NCBI GenBank assembly: GCA_963693315.1 | Contig: OY856188.1 | Span: forward strand, 190,083,897-190,147,896 | Reading direction: 5' to 3' | Length of the DNA: 64,000 bases | Source: Diogma glabrata | Lineage: Eukaryota; Arthropoda; Insecta; Diptera; Cylindrotomidae | Shown: piece after piece, positions 22,701 to 34,505 of the stretch | How positions within the stretch are numbered: the first letter of the stretch is position 1 | How the letters are laid out: every line of letters starts with the position of its first letter | Notes under the pieces: model-generated | The model's input: the letters and a program-made list of their open reading frames with translations, nothing else | What the model was told of the DNA's origin: nothing | Database searches by the model: none | Translations under genes and position numbers: made by a program

Positions 22701-23794
22701 ACACGAAATGATAAATATAAAATATTGTATAAGCATCATTCATGACTACATGATATGCCGGTTCATATAAATAAAAAATTGTAAGAATATCATACGTTAT
22801 TTCAATAATAATTAGTGTTAATTTTGGACTTTATTTCACACATAACCGAAATTACGGTTAATTTCTTTTACTGTGTCAATAACTGCGGAACTTTTGGCTC
22901 TAAACAATAATAGGATAATATTAATATAATTATCATTTAAACGAAAAACGGACTGTCCTCTGGACTGATGCTAACTTGGGATTCTCTTATTCGAAAAAAA
23001 ACCTAACCTAACATTTTAACAGTTCCTTTCATATTTATACTTTAGAAACAAAAAAAAATATAAATGGACAAATTCAATTATATTAAACAAAAAAAAATGA
23101 CTTACGGCTACTTAGTTTTGATTCTTTTCTTGAGCTGATTGTAGCTGTGATCGGGTTATCCTTTAGTAATTTATCTTTTATCTGTCCAAATAATAGTACC
23201 AGTTCAAATAACTTTGATTCCTTTTTCTTTAATTGCCAATATTCAACAATATCACCGGATTTATGCGTAGACTTTTTTAATTCATTTACTCGTTCCCCTT
23301 TGTTAATCTCCTTTCCGACAAAAAGAGTGAAATAAATCTCATATGATTTACAGTATACAGGCTCCGAAAATAACATACGGCGGAGACTGTTCTTATATGG
23401 CTTCAAACAACACCACTAATCCACATGAAAATTTTCTTTTATTAATAAAAAAATTCAAACACCACATACGAAACTGATATGTTATATAAAGGTTTCTATA
23501 TTCAATTATTAATGGTTGATATCAATACAATTCTTGTAACTTGCAAATGTAAAATCCACAAATTCTTAGATTACATTATTTCTCTTTGCTTCAATCATGG
23601 ATGGTTCAAATTTGCTTTATTTCCTTTCACAATAAAAATCAGTCGTATAGAAAGATAAACTTAGACTTAACTCCACTAATTTTACACAACCGAAAAAACT
23701 AACATCTAACATTATAGTTAGTTTTTTATTTTTGGATAAAATGTGTTGTTTTATAGGGTTTACAATATGTGTCACAACAACACATAAATACCTT
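22701..23794. other. No recognisable gene
   Basis: AT-rich interior of the 4.85-kb transposon. A 107-codon minus-strand frame at 23083-23406 (Lys/Ser-rich, KSGDIVEYWQLKKKESKLF) has no domain I recognise. It could be an exon, but there is no independent support. Confidence 0.4.
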
Positions 23795-24425
23795 TTAAGA
23801 CTGGGGTCTAGACCCAGGTCCTACAACAACTGGCGTTCTAAGGTAATGATGAACGCTTTTTTTAAACCTCTGCGGGTTAAAGTCACCTGAGACTAAGGAT
23901 TCCGGCAAACTATTCCATTTGTATGCAGTTCGGACAAAGAAGTCTTTCTGCGATCTGCCAGTATGACAGCGTGGGATCTCGACCGTTTGACTGGTTGCGG
24001 TAGCCGATTGTCGAGTGGAACGGGGGGTAAGAATAAGTTTGAGGCATGATGCTGCTGATTTCATCTGAGCACTGTTGATGTCGATATTTGTAAAAAACAA
24101 CGAGGTCAGCAACAGTGCGACGATGTTGTAGGGAATCAAGTTTTGATGTCAAAGGTCGATCACCCACAATTCGTATACCCCGCTTTTGAACAGAGTCCAA
24201 GAGGGCCAAGATGAAAACAGAAGCAGCACCCCAAACTATACAACAGTACGGAACGAATATAGGACTTATAAACATGGAGCAATTGGTATGGAGTGAAAAT
24301 TTTTTTGCATCTATTTAGGAGGCTGAGTTTTTTAGACGCGCTTTTTGCCATCGCCATTACATGATCGATCCAGAGTAGGTCATTTGAAACTGTGACACCC
24401 AATAAACGAATGCTTTTACATTCAC
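23795..24425 (-). pseudogene. LINE reverse transcriptase C-terminal fragment
   Basis: Three overlapping frames give the post-palm region of a CR1/Jockey-superclade RT: RLLGVTVSNDLLWIDH, KKIFTPYQLLHVYKSYIR, LTSKLDSLQHRRTVADLVV and the ending FFVRTAYKWNSLPESLVSGD. No palm motif is present. At least two frameshifts break it. An almost identical 139-bp piece lies on the other strand at 59077-59215, showing this element family has several copies. Confidence 0.85.
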
Positions 24426-25231
24426 CTCATAAACCAAACCAGTTTGAACACGTTTTTTTTGTCCTTTTATATGCTTCTATTTTTGAACCAACAACCAACT
24501 TTTAGATATATATTTTTGTTAATTCAAATTTTTCTTTTGTTTTCAACTTGTTCAAACATTAAACATGGAGTGAATTAAATTATTCAACATTTTAAAAAAA
24601 TAGATCGCCATTACATTATTTTTGTAACTAATTTTTTTTTTTTATTATTATAATTATTTTTTTTAAAATATTTATCTGTTCAGGTTTTATATGAGAACCC
24701 TAGAAACTCACTAATATTCTTTTTATTAAAAACAATTAAATTTCAAAATTAAATGTTCAACATTTAAAAATTAAACATGGAATCTTGTTTAAAACTAAAC
24801 TCGGAATGAATATAAAACAAACGCCATGATAGCATTTCTAATAATTTTTTTTGTGTGCGTGTCAGACACAAAGCTTACCAACATTAATTTTTTTGTTCTT
24901 TCGTTCAGTTATTCTTTTATGAGTGAGTTTAATGTTTTATTTTTATTTTAGATGTTTAAAGAATTGATCGTTACATTAGTTACCCCCTAGTTATTTAATT
25001 TAAATTTTTAGTGCCCGCGCATAAATTTTAATAAATTGAGAGATGAAAAGAAGTTGTTGTCGTTCGCTATTGTGATGACACTAGTCAAAGCAAATACTTC
25101 TGCTGGTGGAGGGAGCCTTACCATATTCACTGTTCCGTCGCAGTGGATTTCGAATTGCCATGTCGTTTCATATCCACAAAATATGCGCGTGGAAAAACTT
25201 CGACTTATACAGAATGTTTTATTATTATTAT
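24426..25231. other. AT-rich, no recognisable gene
   Basis: The block near 24540-24800 contains repeated aaacatggart and ttcaacattt words, similar to sequence near 57590. Open frames on both strands around 25008-25257 lack a recognisable domain. Confidence 0.4.
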
Positions 25232-25700
25232 TTAGAAACATTTATTATTGCTATTAAAAAGTGGCAAGCCGTCGATATTAAAATTTAAAGAAATTGTGGT
25301 ATCCTCATCCAAATTTTTGTAATGTCCACGCAAACATTTCTTGAGCCCTTGATGCCTGAAATTAAATGAAGGAAAAAAATGCAATTGCTCAGATAACAAA
25401 CATTTTTCGATTGTTATATAATTTTCATTTACCAGTCAGCCAGTGTCCATTGCGGTAACGTTGTCGCTGACAGCTACTTTGTTATGGTGTATCGGCAATG
25501 CATCATCATTCACCATTTCATTGGAATTGCCAGCAATGGCATTATCTGAATCGAATTATGAAATGGGGAAATAATAGGTTTTATATCACCGCAAAGAAAT
25601 TAAAAAAAACATCATAACACAAGACTTGTACCTGTCATTATCCTGTACTTGACATCAGTTCTCAATTTTCGTGCTTTATTAGACGACCGCTTCCATAAAT
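25232..25700 (-). pseudogene. Remnant of an NIDGLP-family transposon gene (5' exons)
   Basis: Three exon-like blocks can be read. 25632-25700 (KARKLRTDVKYRIMT) ends at a GTACAAG donor. 25433-25555 begins after ATTCAG and encodes an acidic linker (NSNEMVNDDALPIHHNKV). 25232-25355 begins after TTTCAG with HQGLKKCLRGHY and contains NFNIDGLPLF before stopping. The last block is a signature of uncharacterised, multi-copy insect/cnidarian/fish proteins with a downstream DYxH-rich transposase-like domain. Here the downstream part is deleted. It lies near the right end of the 4.85-kb element and is its likely native gene. Confidence 0.65.
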
Positions 25701-25864
25701 TCAATCGCACATATTCAATAATTTAATAATAAGTTCTTTAGTCGATAGTCGATATTCAAAGTTAATTATTTGACACAATATATGCAAAACAAAATTAACC
25801 TTGCCATATGCAAAAAGAAGGATTAGTGGTTTTAATTAAAGTAAACGCGTAGTTGTTTTATCAA

Positions 25865-26200
25865 TATGTGACTGTTGTGCTCCTCTTTTATGCGACCGTT
25901 GTTGTTCTACAAATATGTCATTGATGTGCTACTCCATTGCTAGCCTACCGATATGCGATTGTTGTGCTACTGTCTTGTGCTGCCAATATTTTTCACTATA
26001 ATGCTGCTCTTGTGCTACGGGTTATGCTACTCCAAATTTTTCAACACGACCGCGCAACAATATTGTTCCATTGTGCGACTACTTTTGCTACCGATACGAG
26101 AAAATTGCCATTGTGCTACTATTATGTAACTATCATGTTACTAAAATTGCAAGTTACCTATATGTTGCTGTTATGATACCATCGTACTACTGAATTAAGC
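25865..26200. repeat. Right TGCTAC subterminal repeat block
   Basis: Degenerate copies of gcgaytgttgtgctac and ttatgctactc run up to the right terminus and mirror the left block at 21395-21590. Confidence 0.7.
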
Positions 26201-26218
26201 AACTATGTGTTTGCTGGG

Positions 26219-27174
26219 ATGTTAAATCTTTCATTTACGAAATTTATTATTTCGTAAATTTTGTTCTCCTCACTAAGGACATATTTGTTTTTATCGCCAT
26301 TTATTATTTAATTTATAATCATAGTATAGCACATCAGAATATACTGTGACGATTATGGAAGATGATAGAACACAACAACAATAGAACTTTCAAGAAAATT
26401 CTCGTTAGTTCTACAAATATAAAAATCAACAAAACATAACAATGCAACCAAAGTAAACATTTAATAGGAAGTTTTTGTTTTATCGAATAAGGAATGGTTA
26501 ACGAAAAACAATTGGAAAGAATAGATTTCACACCTAGGTGTCAATATTTGAAGATCGTCTTATTGTTGAAATAAAGGAAGGAAAAAAAAGGGTGTGTTCA
26601 TCTAGAATATTACAGTACCATCGAGGCTATTTCATGTAGTATATATAAGAGGTGTTTTCTGAGGATAGGAGTAGTATAAAATTGTTGGTGATACAAAAAA
26701 TATAACATTTAGCCGTGATAAAGGCGAAGTAAAATTAACAGTGTTATAAGGAGGAAGTTAAAAGTGATAGTGTGAACAAGTATAAAGGAATTATAAGTGG
26801 AGGAATATTGTTAGTACAAGAAGAACTAAAAGGGGAACAGTAATAGGAGAAATACTTTTATTGTAAAATCTTGAACGAATAATATTATAACTTTTAGAAA
26901 ATTCATTATGTTTTAAATTTCCTGATTTAGTGATCGAACTAAATAATTGTAGCTTGGCTAAGAAACGTTACAATACGTTATTTGTTCCTATAATGGTTTT
27001 TTTAATTAAATGTGAAATTTATTTTCTTCTGTAGCCGTTAGACAGGATGCACTATTACTTTCATACATACAATCTATTAGCAAACTCAATTAATGGATGT
27101 TTATGAGCAGCCAACAGTTTTTTAAAAGGATGCATGTATGATTCGAAACAAAATCCTGAAAATGTGTCTAAAGC
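26219..27174. other. No recognisable gene
   Basis: Unassigned. A TATATAA box-like sequence at about 26641-26648 is followed by purine-rich sequence (26680-26860) that could be an LTR or promoter/5' UTR. No partner repeat was found in the window. Confidence 0.35.
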
Positions 27175-27987
27175 TCACTTGAAAACCAACACTTCTTGGG
27201 CAAGGTGAGTTAACATATGGACGTTATGGTTGACCATATGAGATCCATAAATAACAGCATACTCTGTTACAAAATCCGTCAAAAGCTTCTGTGCTAACAA
27301 ATCGTATTTAATGCACCAATCTGGGCAACATAACACTTTTATGGCGATATGCAGTTTTATAAAATGGTTGTAGTATTTCAGCAGATACACTGGTAAGGAG
27401 TTTTGCAATACAAATGGTCCCTAAAACAGCAAAAAGTTTCTGAGTTCATTACCTTTGAAAACTGCTAAATGTTCTAAGGACCTAAGTCGAAATTATTTAA
27501 AAATATCATTTTTTTTTTTGAAATTACAGTTTTCACATGTTTTGGAAATAGTGGTTTTTTTTCCAAACCAAATTTTCAGCAACTTTCTCACAACTTCAAG
27601 CAATACAATATGTAAGTAATCGAAAGCTACTTGTGAGACCATCCCTACACCCAGATCTTCAAAGGGAGACTTTGTAGTGTGAAATTCCTCGTTTATTCTT
27701 TGTGCAAATTCTATTTCTGTACGAATTGGTGCTTGAGAACTGTTGAAACACATCCTATGCTATTTTTTTATCAAACTTTACTCGTATTATACATTTTGGA
27801 CAACCTGCAAAAGAGTTATATTGCTTATCGCCGCATACACTTGCTCTAGTCGGAGCATCACAAATTATTGCTCGAATTTTAATAAAAATATTATGTTCAT
27901 TGTGATGAAAGTTGTTTAAGATTTTCTTCATTTCAGATATAAGAGCTCTAGAAATTTACTAAAATTATCAGGTTTTTTCGGCCATGG
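27175..27987 (-). pseudogene. NIDGLP-family transposon gene, C-terminal half (downstream of BEL insertion)
   Basis: Open stretches in several frames give, in order, KPDNFSKFLELL, then FIKIRAIICDAPTRASV with a Cys pair (GCPKC). Next comes PFEDLGVGMVSQVAFDYLHI followed by LLEVVRKLLKIWFGK, then PVYLLKYYNHFIKLHIAIKV, TDFVTEYAVIYG and NHNVHMLTHLAQEV. This order is that of the transposase-like region in the uncharacterised NIDGLP protein family. Frameshifts between blocks and a stop near 27770 show decay. Its 5' half continues beyond the BEL element at 56353, in the same orientation and at the exact coding position expected. Confidence 0.75.
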
Positions 27988-28262
27988 TGATGTTTTATTA
28001 ATTAGAAAATAATAACGCCTTAATGTTGTGGACTGTATAATATAATTTTATTACAATTCAGATTACTTTTATTATTTATTTTACATTAAATTTTTAAATT
28101 GCTATTTATTTTTTGTTGGAATTCAAACATTTTGATTGACTACTTATTTTGAACTAACCCTTCGTTAAAAAAACGAGACAAAGAAAAAATAAATTAGTAC
28201 AAAAAAGTATGCAGGGTTGAACAAAATTTATAGTAAATTTTTAAACAATTCAAATATCAACA
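27988..28262 (-). repeat. BEL 3' LTR (275 bp)
   Basis: It begins (minus strand) TGTTGATATTTG and ends ATTAATAAAACATCA. It is preceded by a polypurine tract. Its two parts match 56170-56347 and 50098-50172, which are the split 5' LTR. A 20-bp stretch around 28207-28228 is absent from the 5' copy. Confidence 0.85.
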
Positions 28263-28275
28263 TTTTCCCCCCTTC
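28263..28275 (-). promoter_or_regulatory. BEL polypurine tract
   Basis: The minus strand reads gaaggggggaaaa directly before the 3' LTR start, the expected site of plus-strand priming. Confidence 0.8.
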
Positions 28276-28721
28276 AAATAGTCAGGACTATTTTAATGAA
28301 TGTATACTTGTACTCAAATTTATCAAAAAAAATGAAACTATAGTTTAAACAATTACCTTACAAATCTTGGGTTTTTTTTAAAATCAAAATTTAGGTTTAT
28401 AATTCAATTCAATATTTTTAACATTCTTAATAAAAATTACTAAGTACTAAATTTGATAGTTATTAATAAAGGATATTAAATACTAAATTTTATAATTCGG
28501 TTCCTTTTGTTCAAAATTCTTAGGACTTAAAATTGTATTAATACCTTGCCATATGAAACAAAAGCAATTTTTTTGTAAATTCAACAAAAAAAATACAAAG
28601 ATAATTCAAAAACAATAATATATAAGAAAATTATGAAAATTAATTTTGAAATAAAGTTACATTTTGTCCTATAAGTATATATGTATATATATAAACTTAA
28701 AAGATCTGTGTTTTACAATAA
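28276..28721. other. BEL 3' untranslated region
   Basis: AT-rich sequence between the end of the pol gene and the polypurine tract. No coding is seen. Confidence 0.55.
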
Positions 28722-29572
28722 TTATCCCAAATTATATTTAATATAAGCTAAGCTATTTAAATCATTTTCAATTGGAAGTTTGGATAGTTTGGTGATAGTT
28801 CTCTTGATTAATCCATTTGATGTTTTAATTATATCAATTCTGACTTTATTATCTTTACCCAATATTGTTTCTTCGATGCGACCTAATATCCAGTTAGTAG
28901 AATGCTGACTATCGTCCTTCACCAACAATAAATCATTAACTCGAATGTTATCCTGATCATGACACCATTTTTGTTTTTGTTGAAGACTATGTAAGTAGTC
29001 TCTAGAAAATCTTTTAAAAAAGCCTTGTGTGAGTTGCGTTATTTTATTCCAATACGTAAGCCGATTTGTTGGGTAATCAATGGTTCTACAATCGAATTAA
29101 GTGGACTTCCAATAAGTAAATGTCCTGGCGCTAATGGTTGCGTACCTGTTGGATCTGTCGACAATGTTGTAAGCGGCCTAGAATTCATGATGCCTTCCTT
29201 CTATTCGGACGACCAGAGTATACATTTGTTCAATTGTCAAACTGGATGATCCAACAACCTTTTTCATATGAGATTTTAAGGATTTCACCCCAGATTCCCA
29301 AAGGCCTCCAAAATGGGGTGACCTTGGTGGTATAAATTTCCATGTGATATTTTCACCTGCTAAATAATTATTAATTTTGTCATTTTTTAAATTGTTAAAT
29401 AATTCTTGCAATTTATTGTAAGTTCCTCCCCTTCCTCCCGAAATGACTCCAGTTATCGCTCCAAATAGTTGTAGGTCTACCTCGCCTTGATAAAAACGTT
29501 TTGAGGCAGGCTATAAAAGCATCAGCAGAAGCGTCTTCAACAACTTCCAAGTGTACGGCTTTTGATGCAAAG
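28722..29572 (-). pseudogene. BEL/Pao integrase core and C-terminal domain
   Basis: This is the 3' part of BEL pol, downstream of the Gypsy insertion. The minus strand gives SKAVHLEVVEDASADAF next to the insertion and, further on, FIPPRSPHFGGLWESGVKSL with the catalytic Glu. The C-terminal domain follows (WILGRIEETILGKDNKVRID, then KTSNGLIKRTITKLSKLPI), typical of BEL/Pao. At least three frame breaks are seen (about 29178, 29410 and 29030). Confidence 0.85.
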
Positions 29573-29577
29573 CATAC

Positions 29578-29813
29578 TGTTGTATGTTTAAGTTAAGCAA
29601 TGCACTAACAATGATATATAACTTTACTTCATTTATATATATAAGTACATTGAATTATATACCTTATTAATTAAACAGTTATTTATTGATTTAATAGAAT
29701 TAAATTAATACATTATCATTAGACTACGAGCATTCAAAGAGTTAAGTCAATAATTGAATAAAGTTGTTTCTAATAAATATAAAAGTGTTTTTCTAAAGTA
29801 ACAAAACTTAACA
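29578..29813 (+). repeat. Gypsy 5' LTR
   Basis: It begins TGTTGTATGTTT and ends AAAACTTAACA, and is 236 bp long. It differs from the 3' LTR only near 29781 (aaaag against agaag). Confidence 0.95.
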
Positions 29814-29831
29814 TGGCGCAGTTGTAATCAA
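29814..29831 (+). promoter_or_regulatory. Gypsy primer-binding site
   Basis: The bases tggcgcagttgtaatcaa follow the 5' LTR immediately. TGGCGCAGT starts are usual for tRNA-primed Gypsy elements; I do not assign the tRNA. Confidence 0.7.
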
Positions 29832-30011
29832 AGTTTTATAAGTTTAGTGACAAAGTTTATTTTTGATCGAATCTAAGTGCCTTATTGTTATAAAATAAAA
29901 CTTTTGAAGTTGAAAAAAAAAAACAGAAAATAACATTTTATTTTCATTAAATAAAATTACAATTAAAACCTTGTTCTGTTGGACGCCATAAAAAGCAGAA
30001 ACTGTTAGTGA

Positions 30012-33000
30012 ATGAAAAATATTAAAATAGAACCGCTAGAAGAAATAATAACAGAGGAGAGAGAAACGACGATAATGGATTTTAACAAGCCAGAGCCTTT
30101 GTTTATGGAGGGAAATTTAGCTATAAATTTTGTTAAATTTGAAAGAGATTTTTTAAATTATTTGTTAGCGTCAGAAAAAAATAAAAAATCTGAAGAAATT
30201 AAAAAGGCTATACTGTTAAATGTGATTGGGGCAGATGCTCGACAGAAATATTATACATGGAGTATTTCTACCAAAACTACTGCAACATTAGAAGAAGTAC
30301 TTGAAGAATTTCGTAAATATTGTAATCCGAAGAAAAATCCAATTTATGAGCGGATGAAATTCTACAAAAGGCAACAAAAAAGTATGGAGAGTTTCGATGT
30401 GTTTTTAACAGATTTGAGAAATCTAGCTGAAGGATGTGAATTTAATGAAGGAAAACAATTAATGATACGAGATTTCATTATACTTGGACTGAACAATCGT
30501 GAATTAAGTGATAAGTTGATGAATACTGCAAGTTTGACACTAGATAATACAATTAACATGTGCCGTGTAGCGGAACTGGAGGTCACACGATCAAAAGAAG
30601 TTCATGAAGGTCGAATTATGGAGTGTGCGGCAATCAACAATAGAAGACAAGGTTTCAATAAATATATACCGCAATCTAGAAATAATAATTTTAAGTTAAG
30701 TAAAAATGAATTACATTATAATAATTTTAACCAAATTAAACCTAATACTAAAAATAATTTACAATTTTCTAGAGATAATTCGAATATGAATTTCAACTGT
30801 GATAAATGTCTAATGGTTCATCGAAGACATGGTTGTCCAGCATACAAGAAATTGTGTAAAAATTGCAAACAGCCTGGTCATTTCTATTTGGCTTGTAAAA
30901 TACCTATGAAAAAAAATTATTACAAAAACAATGAAATTACATGTGTTGAGGACGACCAACTGCAGGGGTACGAAGAGGATTTGGATCATACAAATGAACA
31001 AAATTTTCAATTGGATACACTAACAAAATGTGATGCCGTTGGATCGCAATGGTTTGAGGAACTAAATTTCGGTAATACTTTTATTAATTTTAAGTTGGAC
31101 ACGGGTTCAGAAATTAACATACTTCCATTTATGTATTTAAAATTAATTGATACTAATCCGAAAGTTTTTCCGTGTAATATTACAATTGAAACTTACAGTG
31201 GGCATAAATTAGAATCAATAGGGAAAGTTAATTTAAAATGTTCATTTAAAGATCAAAATCTAGTACAGGAATTTATAATTCTGAATACTAATTCTTCGCC
31301 TATTCTTGGTCTTCCGGCATGTAGAGATTTTGGGTTTGTCAAAAAAGTAGATATGATGCGTGAAAAAGAAAAACACAGAATAATTGGAGAAAATTTAGAT
31401 GTTTTTGAGGGTTTAGGTTGTTTTTTAGCTGTGTGTAAACTAAAAGTACGTCAAGATGTTATACCTACGGTTAAGCCAGCAAGAAGGGTAGCATTATCTT
31501 TAATTAATCCACTTAAACAAGAGCTAAATAAATTAATGAAGATGGGAGTAGTTTCAAAAGTGCCACATCCGAAGAATTGGGTGAGCAATTTAGTTATTGT
31601 AGAGAAGCCCAACAAAGAATTAAGACTTTGTTTGGACCCTAAAGATTTAAATGGGGCTTTATTAAACGAAAAATTTTTAATTCCAAAAGTGGACGAGCTT
31701 AGATCAAGACTGAAAAATATGAATTTTTTTTCAGTTTTGGATTTAAAGCATGGCTTTTGGCAGGTGGGACTTGACAGCGAGTCAAGTAATTATTGTACTT
31801 TCAGTACACCAATAGGGTGCTACAAATTCAATAGATTGCCATTTGGCTTGAATTTGGCCCCTGAAATTTTTCAGAGGTACACTTATAATAATTTTTGTGA
31901 TCTTCCTGGGGTATTTGTCTATATTGATGACATTATTGTCTTTGGACGAACAGAAGAGGAACATGAAAAAAATATAAAAAATGTTTTAGAGAGAGCTCGT
32001 ACCTTGAATGTCAGGTTTAACCCAGACAAATTTCAATATAAAATGGACCATGTGAAATATATTGGTCAAATTTTTTCATCTGAAGGTATGAAGCCAGATC
32101 CCAATAGGGTAAAATCTATATTGAATTTAGAAAACCCAAATAATAAAAAAGATTTAGAATCACTAATGGGTATGATAAATTATTTAAGGAATTTTATTCC
32201 AAATTTATCAGCGGAATGTTCAAACATTCGAGAGCTGTTAAAAAAAAATAGGGACTACATATGGCTTCCTGCACATTCAAATGAGTTGGATAAGATTAAG
32301 AAAATAATCCAAAATTCCCCAACTTTAAAGAATTTTGATGAGTCAAAAGCTGTCATCATGCAATGTGATGCATCACAAAAGGGATTAGGAGCTTGTATTA
32401 TTCAAGATCAAGGACCAATTTGTTTTGCGTCTCGTAGCCTAAGTGATGCAGAAACACGTTATTCTCAAATTGAGAAAGAAATGTCGGCAATAACATTCGC
32501 AGCCAACAAATTCCACTATTATATATATGGTAGAACAGTGGAGGTCCACACGGATCATATGCCACTAATACCCATTTTCCAGAAAGATTTAAGTAAAATT
32601 TATACAAACAGACTTCAAAGAATGAAGTTAAAACTTATGAAATATAAGCTTGATGTAAAATATGTGCCTGGAAAACATCTTTATGTTGCCGATTTTTTAT
32701 CAAGATCGTATGATAAATCTGAAGTTGATGATGAAAAAGAAAATTTTAATGAAATAATCCATTCAATTAATGTTAGCAACACTCGTAAAACCAAAATAAT
32801 TGAAGCAATACAACAAGACCCAGTGTTGAAAAAGGTTGCTTTTTATTGCATGAATGGGTGGCCTAATAACAAGAGCAAAGTTCCTGAAGAAATTTCATTC
32901 TATTACAGACTTAAGAACACCATAATGATAGAAGATGATATCCTTTTTTATGAAAACCGAGTAATAATACCAGAGTCAATGCGTGTTGAAGTATTGAAAC

Positions 33001-34048
33001 AGCTACATTTATCCCATTTAGGAATTCAAAAGATGAAAGACCGTGCCCGCGAATTGGTTTATTGGCCAAACATTAATAATCATATAGAAAACGTGGTCAG
33101 CTCATGTGATGTATGTCAAAAGTACATGAGAAGAAACATCAAAGAGCCAATTATATTTCATGATATTCCACTATTTAGATTTATGAAACTAGGAATGGAT
33201 ATCATGGAGTATGGAGGGAAACTTTTTTTAATTATTGCTGATTATTTTTCTAAGTGGTTGGAAATTTTACCAATAATGTCAAAGTCTATTACGAATGTGG
33301 TTTTCCATCTAAAAAATGTTTTTGCAACACATGGAATACCAAAAAAAATCGTTTGCGATAACGTTCCGTTCAATTTAATAGAGTTAAAAGATTTCGCAAT
33401 GAAATTGGACATTAAACTTTTATTTTCTAGTCCATATTATGCACAATCTAACGGATTTGCAGAAAAAATGTAGGAATCGCAAAAAATTTAGTAAGGAAAT
33501 CGATAGACGGTCAATCAGATTTATTTTTAGCTCTTTTAGAATTTCGAAACACCCCTATTCGTAGTATTGGAGCTTCACCAGCCCAAATTTTATTTAGCAG
33601 AACATGTCGCACATTATTACCAATGTCTAACAAAAAGCTTGAACCACAAATAGTACAAGATATACCTGAAAAGATAAAAAGGAATCAAGAAAAAATTAGT
33701 AATTATTATAACGCTGACTCTAAGGAACGCCCAGATTTTAAACCAAATGATAGCATTTATTTTAAAAAACCGAATTCCTTATGGTATTCTGGCAAAATTA
33801 TAGATAGACATGAACACCCTAGATCATATATGGTTGAAGACCAAGGAGGAGGTGTTTATAGAAAAAATAAAACATTTATTAACCGGCGTAGTGAAATAAA
33901 CTTTAATGATCTACGTACGAATGTACCCAGTCCAGTGTCTGAATCACCATGTAATTTAGTTAAACCAAGTATTTCACAAAGTACTGCTGGACAACCTGTG
34001 CACAATTTCTATACATTGCGTTCCGGGCGTATTGTTAGTAAAAAATAA
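30012..34048 (+). pseudogene. Gypsy gag-pol polyprotein with one frameshift
   Basis: A 1153-codon frame (30012-33473) fuses gag and pol. It has a capsid-like region (about 25-210), CCHC-type zinc knuckles (about 262-297, CKNCKQPGHFYLAC), an aspartic protease (FKLDTGSEINILP, about 358), RT (LRLCLDPKDLNGALL about 536; YIDDIIVF about 636), RNase H (CDASQKGLGA about 784), integrase zinc finger (H-H-C-C, about 998-1037) and DDE core ending NGFAEKM. A stop then appears because one base is missing near 33470. The next frame carries the rest of the integrase and its C-terminal region to 34048 (DSIYFKKPNSLWYSGKI). In the second catalytic block, CDNVPF replaces the usual SDNGPQF, so the Asp is kept but the Gly is changed. 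The start at 30012 is the first ATG of the frame, 199 bp after the LTR. Confidence 0.92.
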
Positions 34049-34252
34049 AAATGTTATTGATGATTATTTATCATAGTTGTTATTCATTTATTCATCTAAT
34101 TTTGCTAACGAATTTTTTTAATATTTAAAGGTCAAAACAAACAATGAATTATTATTAATTATTAATCATTTTAGGTTAACAAAAAAAAAACGAAAGAAAT
34201 TTTATATGTAATAGCATTTTGAATTATTACTAAAGCCTCAAACTATTAAAAA

Positions 34253-34264
34253 CCTAGGGGAAGG
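34253..34264 (+). promoter_or_regulatory. Gypsy polypurine tract
   Basis: The purine-rich run aggggaagg lies directly upstream of the 3' LTR start at 34265. Confidence 0.8.
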
Positions 34265-34500
34265 TGTTGTATGTTTAAGTTAAGCAATGCACTAACAATG
34301 ATATATAACTTTACTTCATTTATATATATAAGTACATTGAATTATATACCTTATTAATTAAACAGTTATTTATTGATTTAATAGAATTAAATTAATACAT
34401 TATCATTAGACTACGAGCATTCAAAGAGTTAAGTCAATAATTGAATAAAGTTGTTTCTAATAAATATAGAAGTGTTTTTCTAAAGTAACAAAACTTAACA
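34265..34500 (+). repeat. Gypsy 3' LTR
   Basis: A 236-bp copy of the 5' LTR with one substitution. It is followed by the target duplication CATAC. Confidence 0.95.
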
Positions 34501-34505
34501 CATAC

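Larger units (their letters stand above)
21368..26218. mobile_element. 4.85-kb DNA transposon, CCCAGCAARCAC ends, TGCTAC subterminal repeats
   Basis: The left end is cccagcaagcac at 21368. The right end is gtgtttgctggg, ending at 26218, so the two termini are inverted with one mismatch (R). Both are flanked by AT. Just inside each end (about 21395-21590 and 25865-26200) lie dense variants of gttgtgctactgttatgcta, oriented so as to be similar at both ends. The minus-strand gene remnant at 25232-25700 is its probable own gene. It also contains a MITE copy, tRNA-like segments and a LINE fragment. The superfamily is not resolved. Confidence 0.65.
29578..34500 (+). mobile_element. Ty3/Gypsy LTR retrotransposon, recent insertion
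   Basis: Two 236-bp LTRs (29578-29813, 34265-34500) differ at a single base. The 5-bp target duplication CATAC is at 29573-29577 and 34501-34505. A primer-binding site follows the 5' LTR and a purine tract precedes the 3' LTR. The gag-pol gene between them is open apart from one missing base near 33470. It sits in the BEL integrase gene in the opposite orientation. No envelope gene is present. Confidence 0.95.

Noticed and set aside
25008..25257. Overlapping open frames on both strands
   Set aside because: Neither shows a domain. They are at most shadow frames of decayed element sequence after the NIDGLP exon stop.
21368..26218. A Polinton/Maverick element
   Set aside because: No polymerase B, retroviral-like integrase, ATPase, protease or capsid genes were seen, and the termini and size do not fit.
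29025..29335. Plus-strand open frames over the BEL integrase region
   Set aside because: They are antisense to clear minus-strand BEL integrase motifs.
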